DNA of 14,913 nt from Goniomonas avonlea (taxonomy: Eukaryota; Cryptophyceae; Goniomonadida; Goniomonadaceae): positions 1 through 14,913 of the forward strand of contig QUTJ01031685.1 in NCBI GenBank assembly GCA_003573635.1. The letters are read 5' to 3'. Each line of letters opens with the position of its first letter. Position 1 is the stretch's first letter. A program made the position numbers and the translations under genes. The notes under the pieces were generated by a model. The model worked only from the letters and a program-made list of their open reading frames with translations. It did no database searches and was not told the origin of the DNA. Below, one piece after another: positions 14,101-14,913 of this stretch.

Positions 14101-14676
14101 GTTCACCCCAGGAGCAAGCGCTGTGTGGCTGGTGACAACAATGTGTCTCGGCGCCTGACAACGCACAGGGAGTGAGGAGAAGGAGCTGTGTGACGGATGA
14201 CTAAAAGTGTCTTGGTTCTACCCCACGGGCGCCTGACAACGCGCGCAGGGAGCGATGAGCAAGAGCTGTGTGAAGGCGGCAGTGATGTCGCTGTCACGCT
14301 GGACAACTTGCACGAATACCTTCGGCTCGCGGTCAAACTTGTCACCCAGGTATGCCCCCTTCTCTCCTCACCGTCCTCACCGTGTGTGTCGATCGGGTCT
14401 TGCGCTCCTTCACACTGGCTACTGAGAGGCGGTGTGACGTTTCCTTGTAACAGTCGAACTGGAGTGGATTTCCACTAGCCAAATCTCCGATAATGGAATT
14501 GACAGGATGGTATTGCCGAACAGGCAGCTGCCGCTAATGGAATTGACAGGATGGTATTGCCGAACAGGCAGCTGCCGCTAATGGATTTGACAGGATGGTA
14601 TTGCCGAACAGGCAGCTGCAATGCGGCAGGGCTTCAACCAGAGCTTCCCCATTGCGACTCTCTCGCCGCTCTCTAG
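1..14676 (+). CDS. UPL3/TRIP12-type HECT E3 ubiquitin ligase gene, partial at both ends (32 exons)
   Basis: This entry spans the joined gene model; the exons are listed separately. HECT ligases accept ubiquitin from an E2 onto a C-lobe cysteine and pass it to substrates; UPL3/TRIP12 members act mainly in the nucleus and cytosol. The joined reading frame has about 1,312 codons, no internal stop, and matching phases at all 31 internal junctions. Family motifs appear in the expected order: 'VEPLTLTEDVAAFLLPR', an acidic linker, 'LFVRLHRGGREE' joined to 'QLKQGETLFHAV', 'NAKLSAKLMRQLSDSLAQC', 'PRLFPCLFPLDMR', 'EGTGTGPTTEFY', 'LIAKALLDGRLLDLP', 'DFTFQVPG', 'LDNLHEYLRL' and 'RQGFNQSFPI'. Unusual for the family is a discoidin-like module in exons 3-9. 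The start codon, armadillo-like N-terminus, HECT C-lobe and catalytic cysteine are outside the window. Family assignment is confident; exact exon ends are inferred. Confidence 0.88.
286..385 (+). CDS. Exon 2: 'DPL..FLWPR'-type motif
   Basis: After the acceptor CAACAG the exon completes the split Arg codon and reads on to 'VEPLTLTEDVAAFLLPR', the counterpart of the plant UPL3 motif with Asp/Glu-Pro-Leu followed by a hydrophobic helix and Phe-Leu-x-Pro-Arg. The donor GTGCGT starts at 386 in phase 0. The join with exon 1 gives 'RVERHRGDHVSGDCGGRP', like the basic linker seen at this place in the family. Confidence 0.85.
398..546 (+). repeat. Three degenerate copies of a ~50-base repeat
   Basis: The motif TTCGAATCCTG...GGCGAGGGGCC...TAGTTGC occurs three times, starting near 398, 451 and 493. 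Copies 1 and 2 continue with CTTCAT; copies 1 and 3 share GGGCCAAACTAGTTGC. The copies differ in length by small deletions, as in a decayed tandem array inside the intron. Confidence 0.8.
607..794. mobile_element. MITE-like element with 34-bp terminal inverted repeats
   Basis: Bases 607-640 and the reverse complement of 761-794 agree at 32 of 34 positions. The arms contain TTTCTGCAATCTGAATTCAG. A second nested inverted repeat (GACGAGGAGCT at 731-741 against 755-765) lies inside, and TTCAGACGA recurs at 632, 653 and 728. At about 188 bp with no coding capacity, it fits a short non-autonomous DNA element or foldback. No clear target-site duplication is visible at the flanks. Confidence 0.65.
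826..990 (+). CDS. Exon 3: start of discoidin/F5-8C-like module
   Basis: Phase 0 at both ends, with donor GTACGC at 991. The first half is basic (VRLRWQDRPRKQ). The second half reads 'SDWDNKGVLHWIAT', the opening strand motif (S-D-[FW]-D-x-x-G-[VL]-L-[YH]-[WF]-[IL]-x-T) of a galactose-binding-like beta-sandwich known from plant BTB/F5-8C proteins and many protist proteins. The start is uncertain: the CAG at 877-879 would give a shorter in-frame exon from 880 that keeps the motif. Confidence 0.8.
991..1451 (+). other. Intron 3: low-complexity sequence
   Basis: The intron contains a poly-C run near 1177, (TC)n then (TG)n at about 1198-1245, a second poly-C run at 1260-1274, and a long C/T tract to about 1345. 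I see no coding exon; open frames here only reflect the simple repeats. Confidence 0.7.
1174..1350. repeat. Simple-sequence cluster: poly-C, (TC)n, (TG)n
   Basis: Homopolymer C runs flank (CT)n and (GT)n dinucleotide runs, followed by irregular CCCTC-rich sequence. It lies wholly inside intron 3. Confidence 0.9.
1452..1564 (+). CDS. Exon 4: discoidin-like module, 'WVNP...GLV.V.SSS' segment
   Basis: After the acceptor CAACAG the phase-0 frame reads 'RWVNPMKAGLVVLSSSEG', matching the module's second conserved block (W-x-N-P...G-L-[VI]-x-[VL]-x-S-S-S). It ends at AG|GTAATC in phase 2. Joined to exon 3 it continues the same fold, which is strong support for both exons. Further residues include 'WWPGPSGDDMAPDVFT'. 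Confidence 0.85.
1565..1932 (+). other. Intron 4
   Basis: The first third is C/T-rich (about 1608-1668). The remainder has no recognisable repeat or exon. An open stretch at about 1752-1800 between an acceptor-like and a donor-like site was considered, but it does not restore phase. Confidence 0.55.
1933..1969 (+). CDS. Exon 5: 37-base micro-exon of the discoidin-like module
   Basis: The acceptor ACTGCAG precedes one base that completes a Ser codon, then 'NCTCNPTPENPE' and the donor GTATTT. This fits the short '[SC]-x-T-x-x-x-P' loop just before the W-F-x-[VIL]-D-L-G strand. It is also what converts phase 2 (exon 4) to phase 0 (exon 6), so it is supported by both phase and motif. Confidence 0.75.
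2180..2281 (+). CDS. Exon 6: discoidin-like module core, 'VWFGLDLG...PTAYTLR'
   Basis: Phase 0 at both ends, acceptor GGGGCAG and donor GTAACT. It reads 'VWFGLDLG', then 'APTAYTLRAG' and 'STWEFQ'. These correspond to the most conserved part of the module: W-F-x-[VIL]-D-L-G, P-x-x-Y-T-L-R-x-G, and the following W-x-[FL]-Q strand. This is the clearest evidence that the DNA between exons 2 and 8 is coding. Confidence 0.9.
2318..2375. repeat. Perfect 27-bp inverted repeat with 4-base loop
   Basis: Arms 2318-2344 and 2349-2375 are exact reverse complements around the loop AGTA. The right arm ends in GGAGTGCGTG-type sequence that is itself part of the adjacent minisatellite unit. Confidence 0.95.
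2376..2715 (+). repeat. 24-base minisatellite, GTGCGTGTGCGGGGTTGGGA type
   Basis: Units of about 24 bases consist of GTGCGTGTGCGGGGTTGGGA plus four variable bases. They repeat about a dozen times, with shortened units and a shift to CGGTGGGAGTGC in places. One base (2500) is undetermined, which suggests the array was hard to assemble. Paired GGGG and GGG runs recur on the + strand. Confidence 0.95.
2751..2852 (+). CDS. Exon 7: discoidin-like module, 'GS.D...WTTL' segment
   Basis: The acceptor CTGTCAG opens a phase-0 frame reading 'GSADAAAWTTLDARSDE', the counterpart of the module's G-S-x-D-G-x-x-W-x-x-L-x-x-H-x-x-D block. It continues 'TKLRMPYASATFPLASS' to the donor GTGTGT in phase 0. Joined to exon 6 it gives 'WEFQGSADAAAW', exactly the family layout. 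The usual Gly after the Asp and the His are replaced. Confidence 0.85.
2853..3265 (+). other. Intron 7
   Basis: No repeat array is present, but TCAACCAGAAGGCA occurs twice (about 3061 and 3173). The rest is unremarkable. I found no additional exon and none is needed to keep the frame. Confidence 0.55.
3266..3318 (+). CDS. Exon 8: short linker exon of the discoidin-like module
   Basis: The 53-base exon lies between TCTCAG and the consensus donor GTGAGT. It reads 'EKAPARAGKGASPPVSY' and leaves two bases that join exon 9 to give 'SYRYFRVV'. The Y-R-Y-F-R-[VI] strand is a hallmark of this module, so the junction supports both exons. The Gly/Pro-rich part replaces the more usual loop before that strand. 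Confidence 0.7.
3319..3670 (+). other. Intron 8
   Basis: It contains GTGTCAGATCGGTTT (about 3500), which resembles the core of the dispersed repeat seen at 6192, a short (CA)n run at about 3556-3570, and a C/T-rich tract to about 3645 that serves the acceptor at 3670. No coding signal was found. Confidence 0.6.
3671..4179 (+). CDS. Exon 9: end of discoidin-like module, then Ser/Ala/Gly-rich linker
   Basis: This is the longest exon. It opens 'YFRVVKKAVGR', has a basic insert (SKLRGKGKGKDRD), then 'LSLSGLELYGRVLG', the closing strand (L-x-L-S-G-[FL]-E-[LF]-Y-G) of the discoidin-like module. After that comes a flexible linker: 'SAAVRSAAASFASSLPSSSS', a run of 13 glycines coded by mixed GGN codons, and 'SPPLPFDTAMSQPAGGG'. 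The donor GTACGT at 4180 leaves phase 1. An earlier donor-like GTGACC at 3840 would drop the linker, but its phase does not suit exon 10. Confidence 0.82.
4351..4388 (+). CDS. Exon 10: 38-base linker micro-exon
   Basis: It follows a good pyrimidine tract (CCCCTCCTCCAG) and ends at CAG|GTACAG. It completes a Gly codon and reads 'SALGAGGAEQRQ', phase 1 to phase 0, which is exactly what is needed to link exons 9 and 11. There is no family motif to test it, so support rests on splice sites and phase. Confidence 0.6.
4389..4838 (+). other. Intron 10: holds dispersed-repeat copy 1
   Basis: The main content is the dispersed repeat (about 4478-4632), followed by a (GA)n run near 4652-4672. No exon is needed between exons 10 and 11. 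Confidence 0.6.
4478..4632. repeat. Dispersed repeat, copy 1
   Basis: It shares GGATTAGAC, GCCCATGTCAGTCGAAATAT, TTGGTTGA, TTTTCGTTGCAGAACCAGCC and GTCAGAAACAC with copy 2 at 5468, in the same order and spacing. It also has a weaker match to copy 3 at 6166. The block GTCAGTCGAAATATTTGGTT plus GACCTGAC is an imperfect palindrome. Confidence 0.85.
4839..5051 (+). CDS. Exon 11: linker ending in an acidic tract
   Basis: After GCAGCCCAG the phase-0 frame reads 'AADMRPACPVCSSSSRP', then 'HAVSGDGGGVYLGLHSQVND', then an Asp/Glu run with 'EEMYGDDIEDEEDED'. UPL3 and TRIP12 both have an acidic linker before the GG motif. The donor GTGCGT at 5052 is the form used by other exons here. The frame stays open after it ('RASPPRDLVGIFDYKYADAD'), and a second phase-0 donor, GTGCTC at 5133, would give a 27-codon-longer exon. 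Confidence 0.75.
5299..5432 (+). CDS. Exon 12: second half of the acidic linker
   Basis: The acceptor CCTTGCAG opens 'ILMNQQENVSGGLIVSHEDE', followed by some 25 residues that are nearly all Asp or Glu apart from a short GCG-type interruption. The frame meets TAA at once after the donor GTAAGC (5433), so splicing there, in phase 2, is the only way the protein can continue. It continues the acidic tract of exon 11. Confidence 0.8.
5433..5809 (+). other. Intron 12: holds dispersed-repeat copy 2
   Basis: The repeat occupies about 5468-5595. An open stretch at 5736-5791 (reading 'TSEPPGKKFVPIPPDPW') has the right entry phase, but splicing it to exon 13 would need a 20-base intron, so I left it out of the model. 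Confidence 0.5.
5468..5595. repeat. Dispersed repeat, copy 2
   Basis: It is the closest relative of copy 1, with long identical blocks around the palindromic AT core and the TTTTCGTTGCAGAACCAGCC end. Similarity stops near 5595, which marks one edge of the element. Confidence 0.85.
5810..5930 (+). CDS. Exon 13: linker exon with a duplicated 3' end
   Basis: Acceptor CATACGCAG and donor GTACGT. Phase 2 to phase 0 fits both neighbours. It reads 'LIPAIPQRAAVAEGQVAVEG', then 'GLEWPPRTVLRRDLASFVHS'. No family motif is recognised. Its last 69 bases and donor are tandemly duplicated just downstream (see 5944). If it were read through, TAA follows at 5940. Confidence 0.55.
5862..5991 (+). repeat. Tandem duplication of the exon 13 end and its donor
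   Basis: A 48-base block at 5862-5909 is repeated exactly at 5944-5991 (offset 82). After it the copies diverge, but each still reaches CTCTGTA[CA]GTTTG, giving donors GTACGT at 5931 and GTAAGT at 6019. Confidence 0.95.
6087..6288. mobile_element. Inverted-repeat-bounded segment enclosing dispersed-repeat copy 3
   Basis: AGTGTGGTTCTGCA (6090-6103) is the reverse complement of TGCAGAACCACACT (6269-6282), with weaker pairing outside. Between the arms lie dispersed-repeat copy 3 (6166-6282) and its palindromic core at 6192-6224. This suggests a complete foldback or MITE-like element of about 200 bp. The TTGCAGAA terminus is shared with the 607-794 element. Confidence 0.6.
6282..6361 (+). repeat. 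12-base tandem repeat AACACGGTCATT
   Basis: About six to seven copies with single-base changes lie directly against the right arm of the preceding element. The same words (GGTCATTACCACGGTCATTA) occur at the element's left edge near 6071. Confidence 0.95.
6405..6533 (+). CDS. Exon 14: linker and 'LFVRLHRGG' strand
   Basis: After GGCCTGCAG, phase 0 at both ends, donor GTGAGC. A Ser/Pro/Gly linker (ESNDCGGASAPPSSAPG) leads into 'GLDLFVRLHRGGREE', the counterpart of the '[LI]-x-F-x-x-G-G' strand of UPL3 ahead of its 'LTIYQAV' helix. Joining to exon 15 gives 'HRGGREEQLKQGETLFHAV', which preserves the family spacing. Confidence 0.85.
6534..6977 (+). other. Intron 14
   Basis: It contains a (TGTG/CTGTG)-rich patch near 6682-6735 and three copies of ATCTCAGAGACC at about 6829, 6859 and 6889 (period about 30). 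No exon was found; the family motif is continuous across the exon 14-15 join. Confidence 0.65.
6978..7096 (+). CDS. Exon 15: pre-HECT 'T[LI].[YF].AV' segment
   Basis: Acceptor CCCTCGCAG; the frame reads 'QLKQGETLFHAVRRLQS', matching UPL3 'L....T-[IV]-[YF]-x-A-V-x-x-x-x', then a Pro/Gly/Ala linker and 'GGSALWR' split by the donor GTGCGC in phase 2. The 'SALW' parallels the 'S-R-[LI]-W' that starts the next strand in the family. Confidence 0.88.
7333..7444 (+). CDS. Exon 16: strand after 'LW', plus linker
   Basis: Acceptor TCTGGCAG. It completes the Arg codon and reads 'TTLTLSYRSTAALAKGK', the counterpart of the family's '[IT]-x-T-[IL]-x-Y' strand, then 'EELQGGSVTKLLLVQ' to CAG|GTGTGC in phase 0. 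An alternative donor, GTAAAA at 7380, would end it after the strand, but in a phase that fits no clear downstream exon. Confidence 0.8.
7708..7872 (+). CDS. Exon 17: divergent linker
   Basis: Phase 0 at both ends (CCTCTGCAG; donor GTATGC). It reads 'HLQSVAPPSFLKAHGLRG', then 'RQQLRKIYDLYYAPPVEP', a mix of helical and Pro-rich sequence. The reading frame is also open upstream through the intron, so the exact start relies on the strong acceptor at 7707. This part has no firm counterpart that I recognise in plant or animal homologues. Confidence 0.7.
7988..8014 (+). CDS. Exon 18: 27-base micro-exon
   Basis: A long pyrimidine tract and TCTCCCAG precede nine codons, 'AAQGSRQQY', and the consensus donor GTGAGT follows. 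Phase is 0 at both ends, so it could be skipped without a frameshift. The splice sites are among the best in the window; protein support is nil. Confidence 0.6.
8272..8364 (+). CDS. Exon 19: linker before the pre-HECT helices
   Basis: Acceptor TGCTCTGCAG and donor GTGCGT, phase 0 at both ends. It reads 'DAMPDVTKDTREPL', then 'GEMWPALLPLDQ'. The hydrophobic end plausibly begins the 'LLDSIL'-like stretch found before the leucine-rich helix in UPL3, but this alignment is tentative. Confidence 0.68.
8365..8845 (+). other. Intron 19: C/T tract, then purine-rich sequence
   Basis: A CTCCCT tract occupies about 8401-8488. From about 8640 the + strand turns G/A-rich. A 36-base phase-0 open stretch at 8592-8627, between CAG and GTGTGT, could be a cassette exon, but nothing else supports it. 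Confidence 0.5.
8846..9008 (+). CDS. Exon 20: Pro-rich linker and hydrophobic helix
   Basis: Acceptor CGCACAG; reads 'LLTHLETPPSALEEPPPG', then a strongly hydrophobic stretch 'VVVPVVAGTAMSVLAALCAV', ending 'AERPD' at donor GTGTGT in phase 1. By position, about 40 residues before 'NAKLSAK', the stretch may equal the 'ILALLRVLEGL' helix of UPL3. Taken alone it resembles a membrane segment, which would be unexpected in this family. Confidence 0.78.
9009..9221 (+). repeat. Intron 15-type C/T satellite: CTCCCT tract (intron 20)
   Basis: Almost the whole intron is CTCTCG and (CTCCCT)n sequence on the coding strand, up to the CACCCCAG acceptor. Its reverse complement gives long false open frames rich in Arg, Glu and Gly. 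Confidence 0.9.
9222..9378 (+). CDS. Exon 21: linker and 'NAKLSAKLMRQL' helix
   Basis: Two bases complete a Gly codon. A flexible stretch follows (FAPPPASAFGSPVGAGAD), then 'DLVVNAKLSAKLMRQLSDSL' and 'AQC'. This matches the pre-HECT motif '[FL]-[VI]-N-x-K-L-x-x-K-x-x-R-Q-[LI]-x-D-x-L' shared by UPL3 and TRIP12. The donor GTGTTT at 9379 leaves phase 2. Confidence 0.92.
9662..9740 (+). CDS. Exon 22: 'P.W...L....P.LFP...R' segment
   Basis: The only TAG acceptor in the model (CTGGCGTAG). It joins exon 21 to give 'LAQCSGVMPKWVHELPRLF', then 'PCLFPLDMRLHL' and donor GTAAGC in phase 0. This is the highly conserved 'P-x-W-x-x-x-L-x-x-x-x-P-x-L-F-P-[FL]-[ED]-x-R' segment ahead of the HECT domain. A tempting acceptor at 9511 (TTTTGCAG) is out of phase. 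Confidence 0.93.
9741..10601 (+). other. Intron 22: longest intron, 861 bases
   Basis: It holds an inverted repeat at 10085-10179, a C/T tract at about 9880-9935, and a pair of EcoRI-like GGAATTC words near 9767 and 9811. I saw no coding exon. An open stretch at 10193-10313 ('MLSAMRFGAQNSAFF') was considered and dropped. Confidence 0.55.
10085..10179. repeat. Imperfect inverted repeat (foldback)
   Basis: GATTTGTGG (10085) plus ATTTCGA (10101) pair with TCGAAAT (10159) plus CCACAAATC (10171). Shorter complementary words lie inside (TCTATCTGAG against ACTAAGATAAGA). It could be a relic of a small foldback element. Confidence 0.65.
10602..10652 (+). CDS. Exon 23: 51-base exon, 'S..AGGVTRAVYNSLQ'
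   Basis: Acceptor GACGCGCAG and donor GTGCGT, phase 0 at both ends. The 17 codons read 'LSISAGGVTRAVYNSLQ', the counterpart of the family's 'S-T-[AS]-F-G-x-x-R-A-[LV]-x-x-L' segment that directly follows exon 22's motif. Finding it in phase at the right place makes it convincing despite its size. Phe of the motif is replaced by Gly. Confidence 0.85.
10742..10845 (+). repeat. Poly-G and GGTGAT-type repeat in intron 23
   Basis: A G run of about 16 is followed by GGTGATGGT and GGTGACGGT words. It is intronic; the open frame through it is repeat-driven. Confidence 0.85.
10878..11021 (+). CDS. Exon 24: start of the HECT domain
   Basis: Acceptor TTGGCGCAG, donor GTACGT, phase 0 at both ends. It reads 'RARLPRLQVEKARVSRSAL', then 'WEDACAVMRSHC...STLE'. 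This matches 'R-L-x-R-x-K-[VA]-x-V-x-R-x-x-[IL]-x-x-x-A-x-x-[VA]-M' at the beginning of the HECT fold, and the next exon's 'VEFVGEEG' follows directly. Confidence 0.92.
11022..11559 (+). repeat. Intron 24: long (CCCTCA)n array
   Basis: From about 11030 to 11450 the coding strand is almost pure CCCTCA/CTCTCA hexamer with CCCCCACTCA and TCGCCC interruptions. It is followed by a three-copy CGCTTTCCGTCA repeat (about 11497-11530). The hexamer is one base from the CCCTAA telomere unit but contains no true telomere run. The template strand is therefore (TGAGGG)n. Confidence 0.95.
11560..11615 (+). CDS. Exon 25: HECT 'G.GTGTGPTTEFY' core
   Basis: After TCACCCCAG it reads 'VEFVGEEGTGTGPTTEFY', the hallmark HECT N-lobe segment (E-x-G-x-[GD]-x-G-[PL]-T-x-E-F-[YF]). 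The donor GTGTGC at 11616 leaves phase 2. It is the most diagnostic piece of the gene. Confidence 0.97.
11616..12174 (+). other. Intron 25: purine-rich repeat on the coding strand
   Basis: A GTGTGT-rich patch (about 11766-11865) precedes a 20-base word (11871-11890) that recurs at 12600-12619. The 3' half (11959-12150) is a GAGAGGGAGAGTGGGAGAGG-type array and forms the left arm of an inverted repeat around exon 26. Placing purines rather than pyrimidines before an acceptor is unusual; only CACTGTCACCCCGCAG is pyrimidine-rich. Confidence 0.85.
11959..12150. repeat. Left arm of inverted repeat flanking exon 26
   Basis: The order of units (GGCAGAGGGAGAGGGAGATG, then GAGGGAGAGTGGCAG, GGGGCAGAGAGGGAGAG, then GTGGGAGAGG repeats) is mirrored by the reverse complement of 12751-12899. 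It is therefore a duplicated and inverted segment, not just two unrelated simple tracts. Confidence 0.85.
12175..12331 (+). CDS. Exon 26: HECT N-lobe, segment after 'EFY'
   Basis: Joins exon 25 as 'TEFYSMLCRALQQRAHGVW' (family: E-F-Y-x-L-[VL]-S-x-E-L-Q...L-G-[ML]-W). It then has an acidic variable loop with 'DADVDMIDADHDPGPASQ' and donor GTCAGT in phase 0. The variable loop is also present, with other sequence, in UPL3. The exon is 157 bases, so skipping it would shift the frame. Confidence 0.92.
12647..12727. repeat. Perfect 24-bp hairpin with 33-base loop
   Basis: Arms 12647-12670 and 12704-12727 are exact reverse complements. CCGACATTAGTG recurs at 12627 and 12654, and GCCGACA/TGTCGGC gives a nested smaller hairpin at about 12625-12642. 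Confidence 0.93.
12751..12899. repeat. Right arm of inverted repeat flanking exon 26
   Basis: CTCTCCCACTCTCCCTCTC units in the reverse-complement order of the left arm at 11959-12150, including the single-copy marker CTGCCATCTCCCTCTCCCTC. Confidence 0.85.
12908..13075 (+). CDS. Exon 27: HECT N-lobe, 'GLFP...' to 'LGR'
   Basis: Phase 0 at both ends, donor GTGCGT. It reads 'SDLWVQGSAVDQDLKLEG', then 'CGLFPAPLSQERQRSP' and 'VVGLFQTLGR', matching the family's 'G-L-F-P-x-P' and the helix leading to 'F-x-x-L-G-[RK]-[VLM]-[MI]-A-K-A'. A second in-frame CAG at 12923-12925 gives an alternative start six codons later. Confidence 0.92.
13252..13317 (+). CDS. Exon 28: HECT 'LIAKALLDGRLLDLP' helix
   Basis: After AATTCGCGCAG it reads 'LIAKALLDGRLLDLPVSPAL' and 'VK', donor GTGCGC, phase 0 at both ends. 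This is the near-invariant HECT helix '[RK]-[VLM]-[MI]-A-K-A-[LI]-x-D-x-R-L-[LV]-D-[LV]-P'. The join 'TLGRLIAKAL' fixes both exon ends. Confidence 0.97.
13536..13607 (+). CDS. Exon 29: HECT 'L.LYDVVDVHPDVGRALE'
   Basis: Acceptor CACGTTGCAG, donor GTACTC, phase 0. It reads 'LLQDRPLGLYDVVDVHPDVG' and 'RALE', matching the family's 'L-x-x-x-x-L-x-L-x-D-[IVL]-x-x-[FID]-D-x-x-x-x-[KR]-[TSA]-[LV]'. Confidence 0.93.
13608..13859 (+). other. Intron 29
   Basis: C/T-rich in its first half (about 13632-13730, including a poly-C run), otherwise plain. The coding frame stays open through much of it, but the exon 29-30 join is the one that fits the family. Confidence 0.6.
13860..13998 (+). CDS. Exon 30: HECT variable helix and 'DFTF.VPG'
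   Basis: Acceptor GGACCCCAG. It reads 'GYHATCIKRDAIAQDQSL', a Glu/Arg/Gln-rich helix 'TEAERQRQLAELARTECP', and 'MLDFTFQVPG' split by the donor GTCCGA at 13999 in phase 1. The family has 'L-x-F-[TS]-[LV]-P-G' here, so the sequence carries two extra residues before Pro-Gly. A donor at 13992 (GTCCCA) is possible, but its phase does not fit exon 31. Confidence 0.82.
13978..14066 (+). repeat. Duplicated exon 30 end
   Basis: ACTTCACATTCCAGGTC occurs at 13978-13994 and again at 14050-14066 (offset 72), each followed by similar GTCCGAC/GTCGGAC and GCACGAC words. The second copy lies in intron 30. Confidence 0.9.
14108..14277 (+). repeat. Tandem copies (about 2.5) of the intron 30 end and exon 31 start
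   Basis: The unit GAGCAAG..GCTGTGTG...TGTGTCT..GCGCCTGACAACGC..CAGGGAG recurs. GCGCCTGACAACGC is at 14151 and 14230, and the GCTGTGTG words follow acceptor-like CAG at 14110, 14167 and 14248. Only the last copy leads into the open HECT frame. Confidence 0.85.
14249..14349 (+). CDS. Exon 31: HECT 'V.LDNLHEYLRL' segment
   Basis: Acceptor ACGCGCGCAG. Two bases complete the Gly of 'PG', then 'SDEQELCEGGSDVAVTLDNL' and 'HEYLRLAVKLVTQ', donor GTATGC in phase 0. This matches the family's 'V-[TD]-I-x-N-L-x-E-Y-[LI]-x-L-V' helix that helps bind the E2 enzyme. Confidence 0.93.
14491..14634 (+). repeat. 44-base triplication carrying the exon 32 acceptor
   Basis: Copies begin at 14491, 14535 and 14579. 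Each contains TTGACAG|GATGGTATTGCC, that is acceptor plus exon start. The first two are identical; the third has one change in the intronic part and runs on into unique exon sequence. Confidence 0.97.
14594..14676 (+). CDS. Exon 32: HECT 'F..GFNQ.FPI..L' segment
   Basis: From the third copy of the acceptor it reads 'DGIAEQAAAMRQGFNQSFPI', then 'ATLSPLS', donor GTATGG in phase 2. This matches 'V-x-x-Q-x-x-A-F-x-x-G-F-x-x-[VS]-F-[DP]-[IL]-x-x-L' of UPL3. Using either upstream acceptor copy instead shifts the frame and ends at TAG (14675). The rest of the N-lobe and the C-lobe are beyond the window. Confidence 0.92.
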
Positions 14677-14913
14677 GTATGGCACATAGTCCGCTGTTTT
14701 CCTCTATTGACCCACTTGTCCCCCCCCCCCCTTCTCTCACTCTCTCTCACTCTCACTCTCTCCCACACCCACACACACTCACCCACTCACTCGCCAATCA
14801 GGCGTCATCAACGTAAACCGCCGCACACTCCGCACAACGTTCTACCTCTCCGTCAAGCACCACACACAGCACACAACATTCAACCTCTCCGCCAACACCG
14901 CACACATTCTACC
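14677..14913 (+). other. Intron 32, incomplete: CT/CA repeats and a degenerate satellite
   Basis: A poly-C run and (CTCTCA)/(CACACA) sequence reach about 14790. From about 14820 a degenerate repeat (ACAACRTTCTACCTCTCCG-type words at about 14836, 14874 and 14903) runs to the edge. The open frame after CCAATCAG (14802) does not resemble the next HECT segment, so I read the window as ending in intron. Confidence 0.65.

Noticed and set aside
14803-14913. Exon 33 after CCAATCAG at 14802
   Set aside because: Frame is open in phase but reads His/Pro/Arg-rich repeat sequence unlike the HECT segment expected next; more likely intronic satellite.

Overview
The window looks like one stretch of a single large, intron-rich eukaryotic gene read on the + strand. 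It enters the window already in coding sequence and leaves it inside an intron, so both ends of the gene are missing. I could assemble 32 exons (about 3.94 kb, roughly 1,312 codons, about 26% of the window). Their splice phases all match and no in-frame stop appears. Nearly all introns are GT..CAG; one ends in TAG. Short exons, introns of 115 to 861 bases, pyrimidine-rich or simple-repeat introns and an undetermined base at 2500 point to a draft nuclear genome of a GC-rich, intron-dense eukaryote, probably a protist or alga. I cannot name the species. I saw no bacterial, organellar or viral gene, no tRNA or rRNA, and no CRISPR array.

The product resembles the UPL3/UPL4 (plant) and TRIP12 (animal) group of HECT-type E3 ubiquitin ligases. 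In order: exons 1-2 (1-385) carry the conserved segment that follows the armadillo-like region. Exons 3-9 (826 to about 3820) carry a discoidin/F5-8C-like (galactose-binding-fold) beta-sandwich module cut into seven pieces. The rest of exon 9 and exon 10 are Ser/Ala/Gly-rich linker. Exons 11-12 (4839-5432) are a strongly acidic linker. Exons 14-16 (6405-7444) are the conserved pre-HECT 'F..GG..L....T...AV' segment. Exons 17-20 are divergent linker. Exons 20-23 (8846-10652) are the conserved pre-HECT helices. Exons 24-32 (10878-14676) are the HECT N-lobe. The C-lobe with the catalytic cysteine lies beyond the right edge.

Introns hold most of the DNA and most of the oddities: a terminal-inverted-repeat element (607-794), a perfect 27-bp hairpin at the edge of a 24-bp GT-rich minisatellite (2318-2715), and three diverged copies of a dispersed repeat with a palindromic AT core and a splice-acceptor-like end (about 4478, 5468 and 6166). 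There are also a (CCCTCA)n intron, and inverted purine/pyrimidine arms in the two introns around exon 26. At four places a splice boundary has itself been tandemly duplicated (5862-5991, 13978-14066, 14108-14277, 14491-14634).

Exon calls rest on reading-frame continuity, splice consensus and remembered family motifs. Exons 3-7, 14-16 and 21-32 are the best supported. Exon 8 is well placed by phase and its join to exon 9. Exons 10, 13, 18 and 19 rest mainly on phase.
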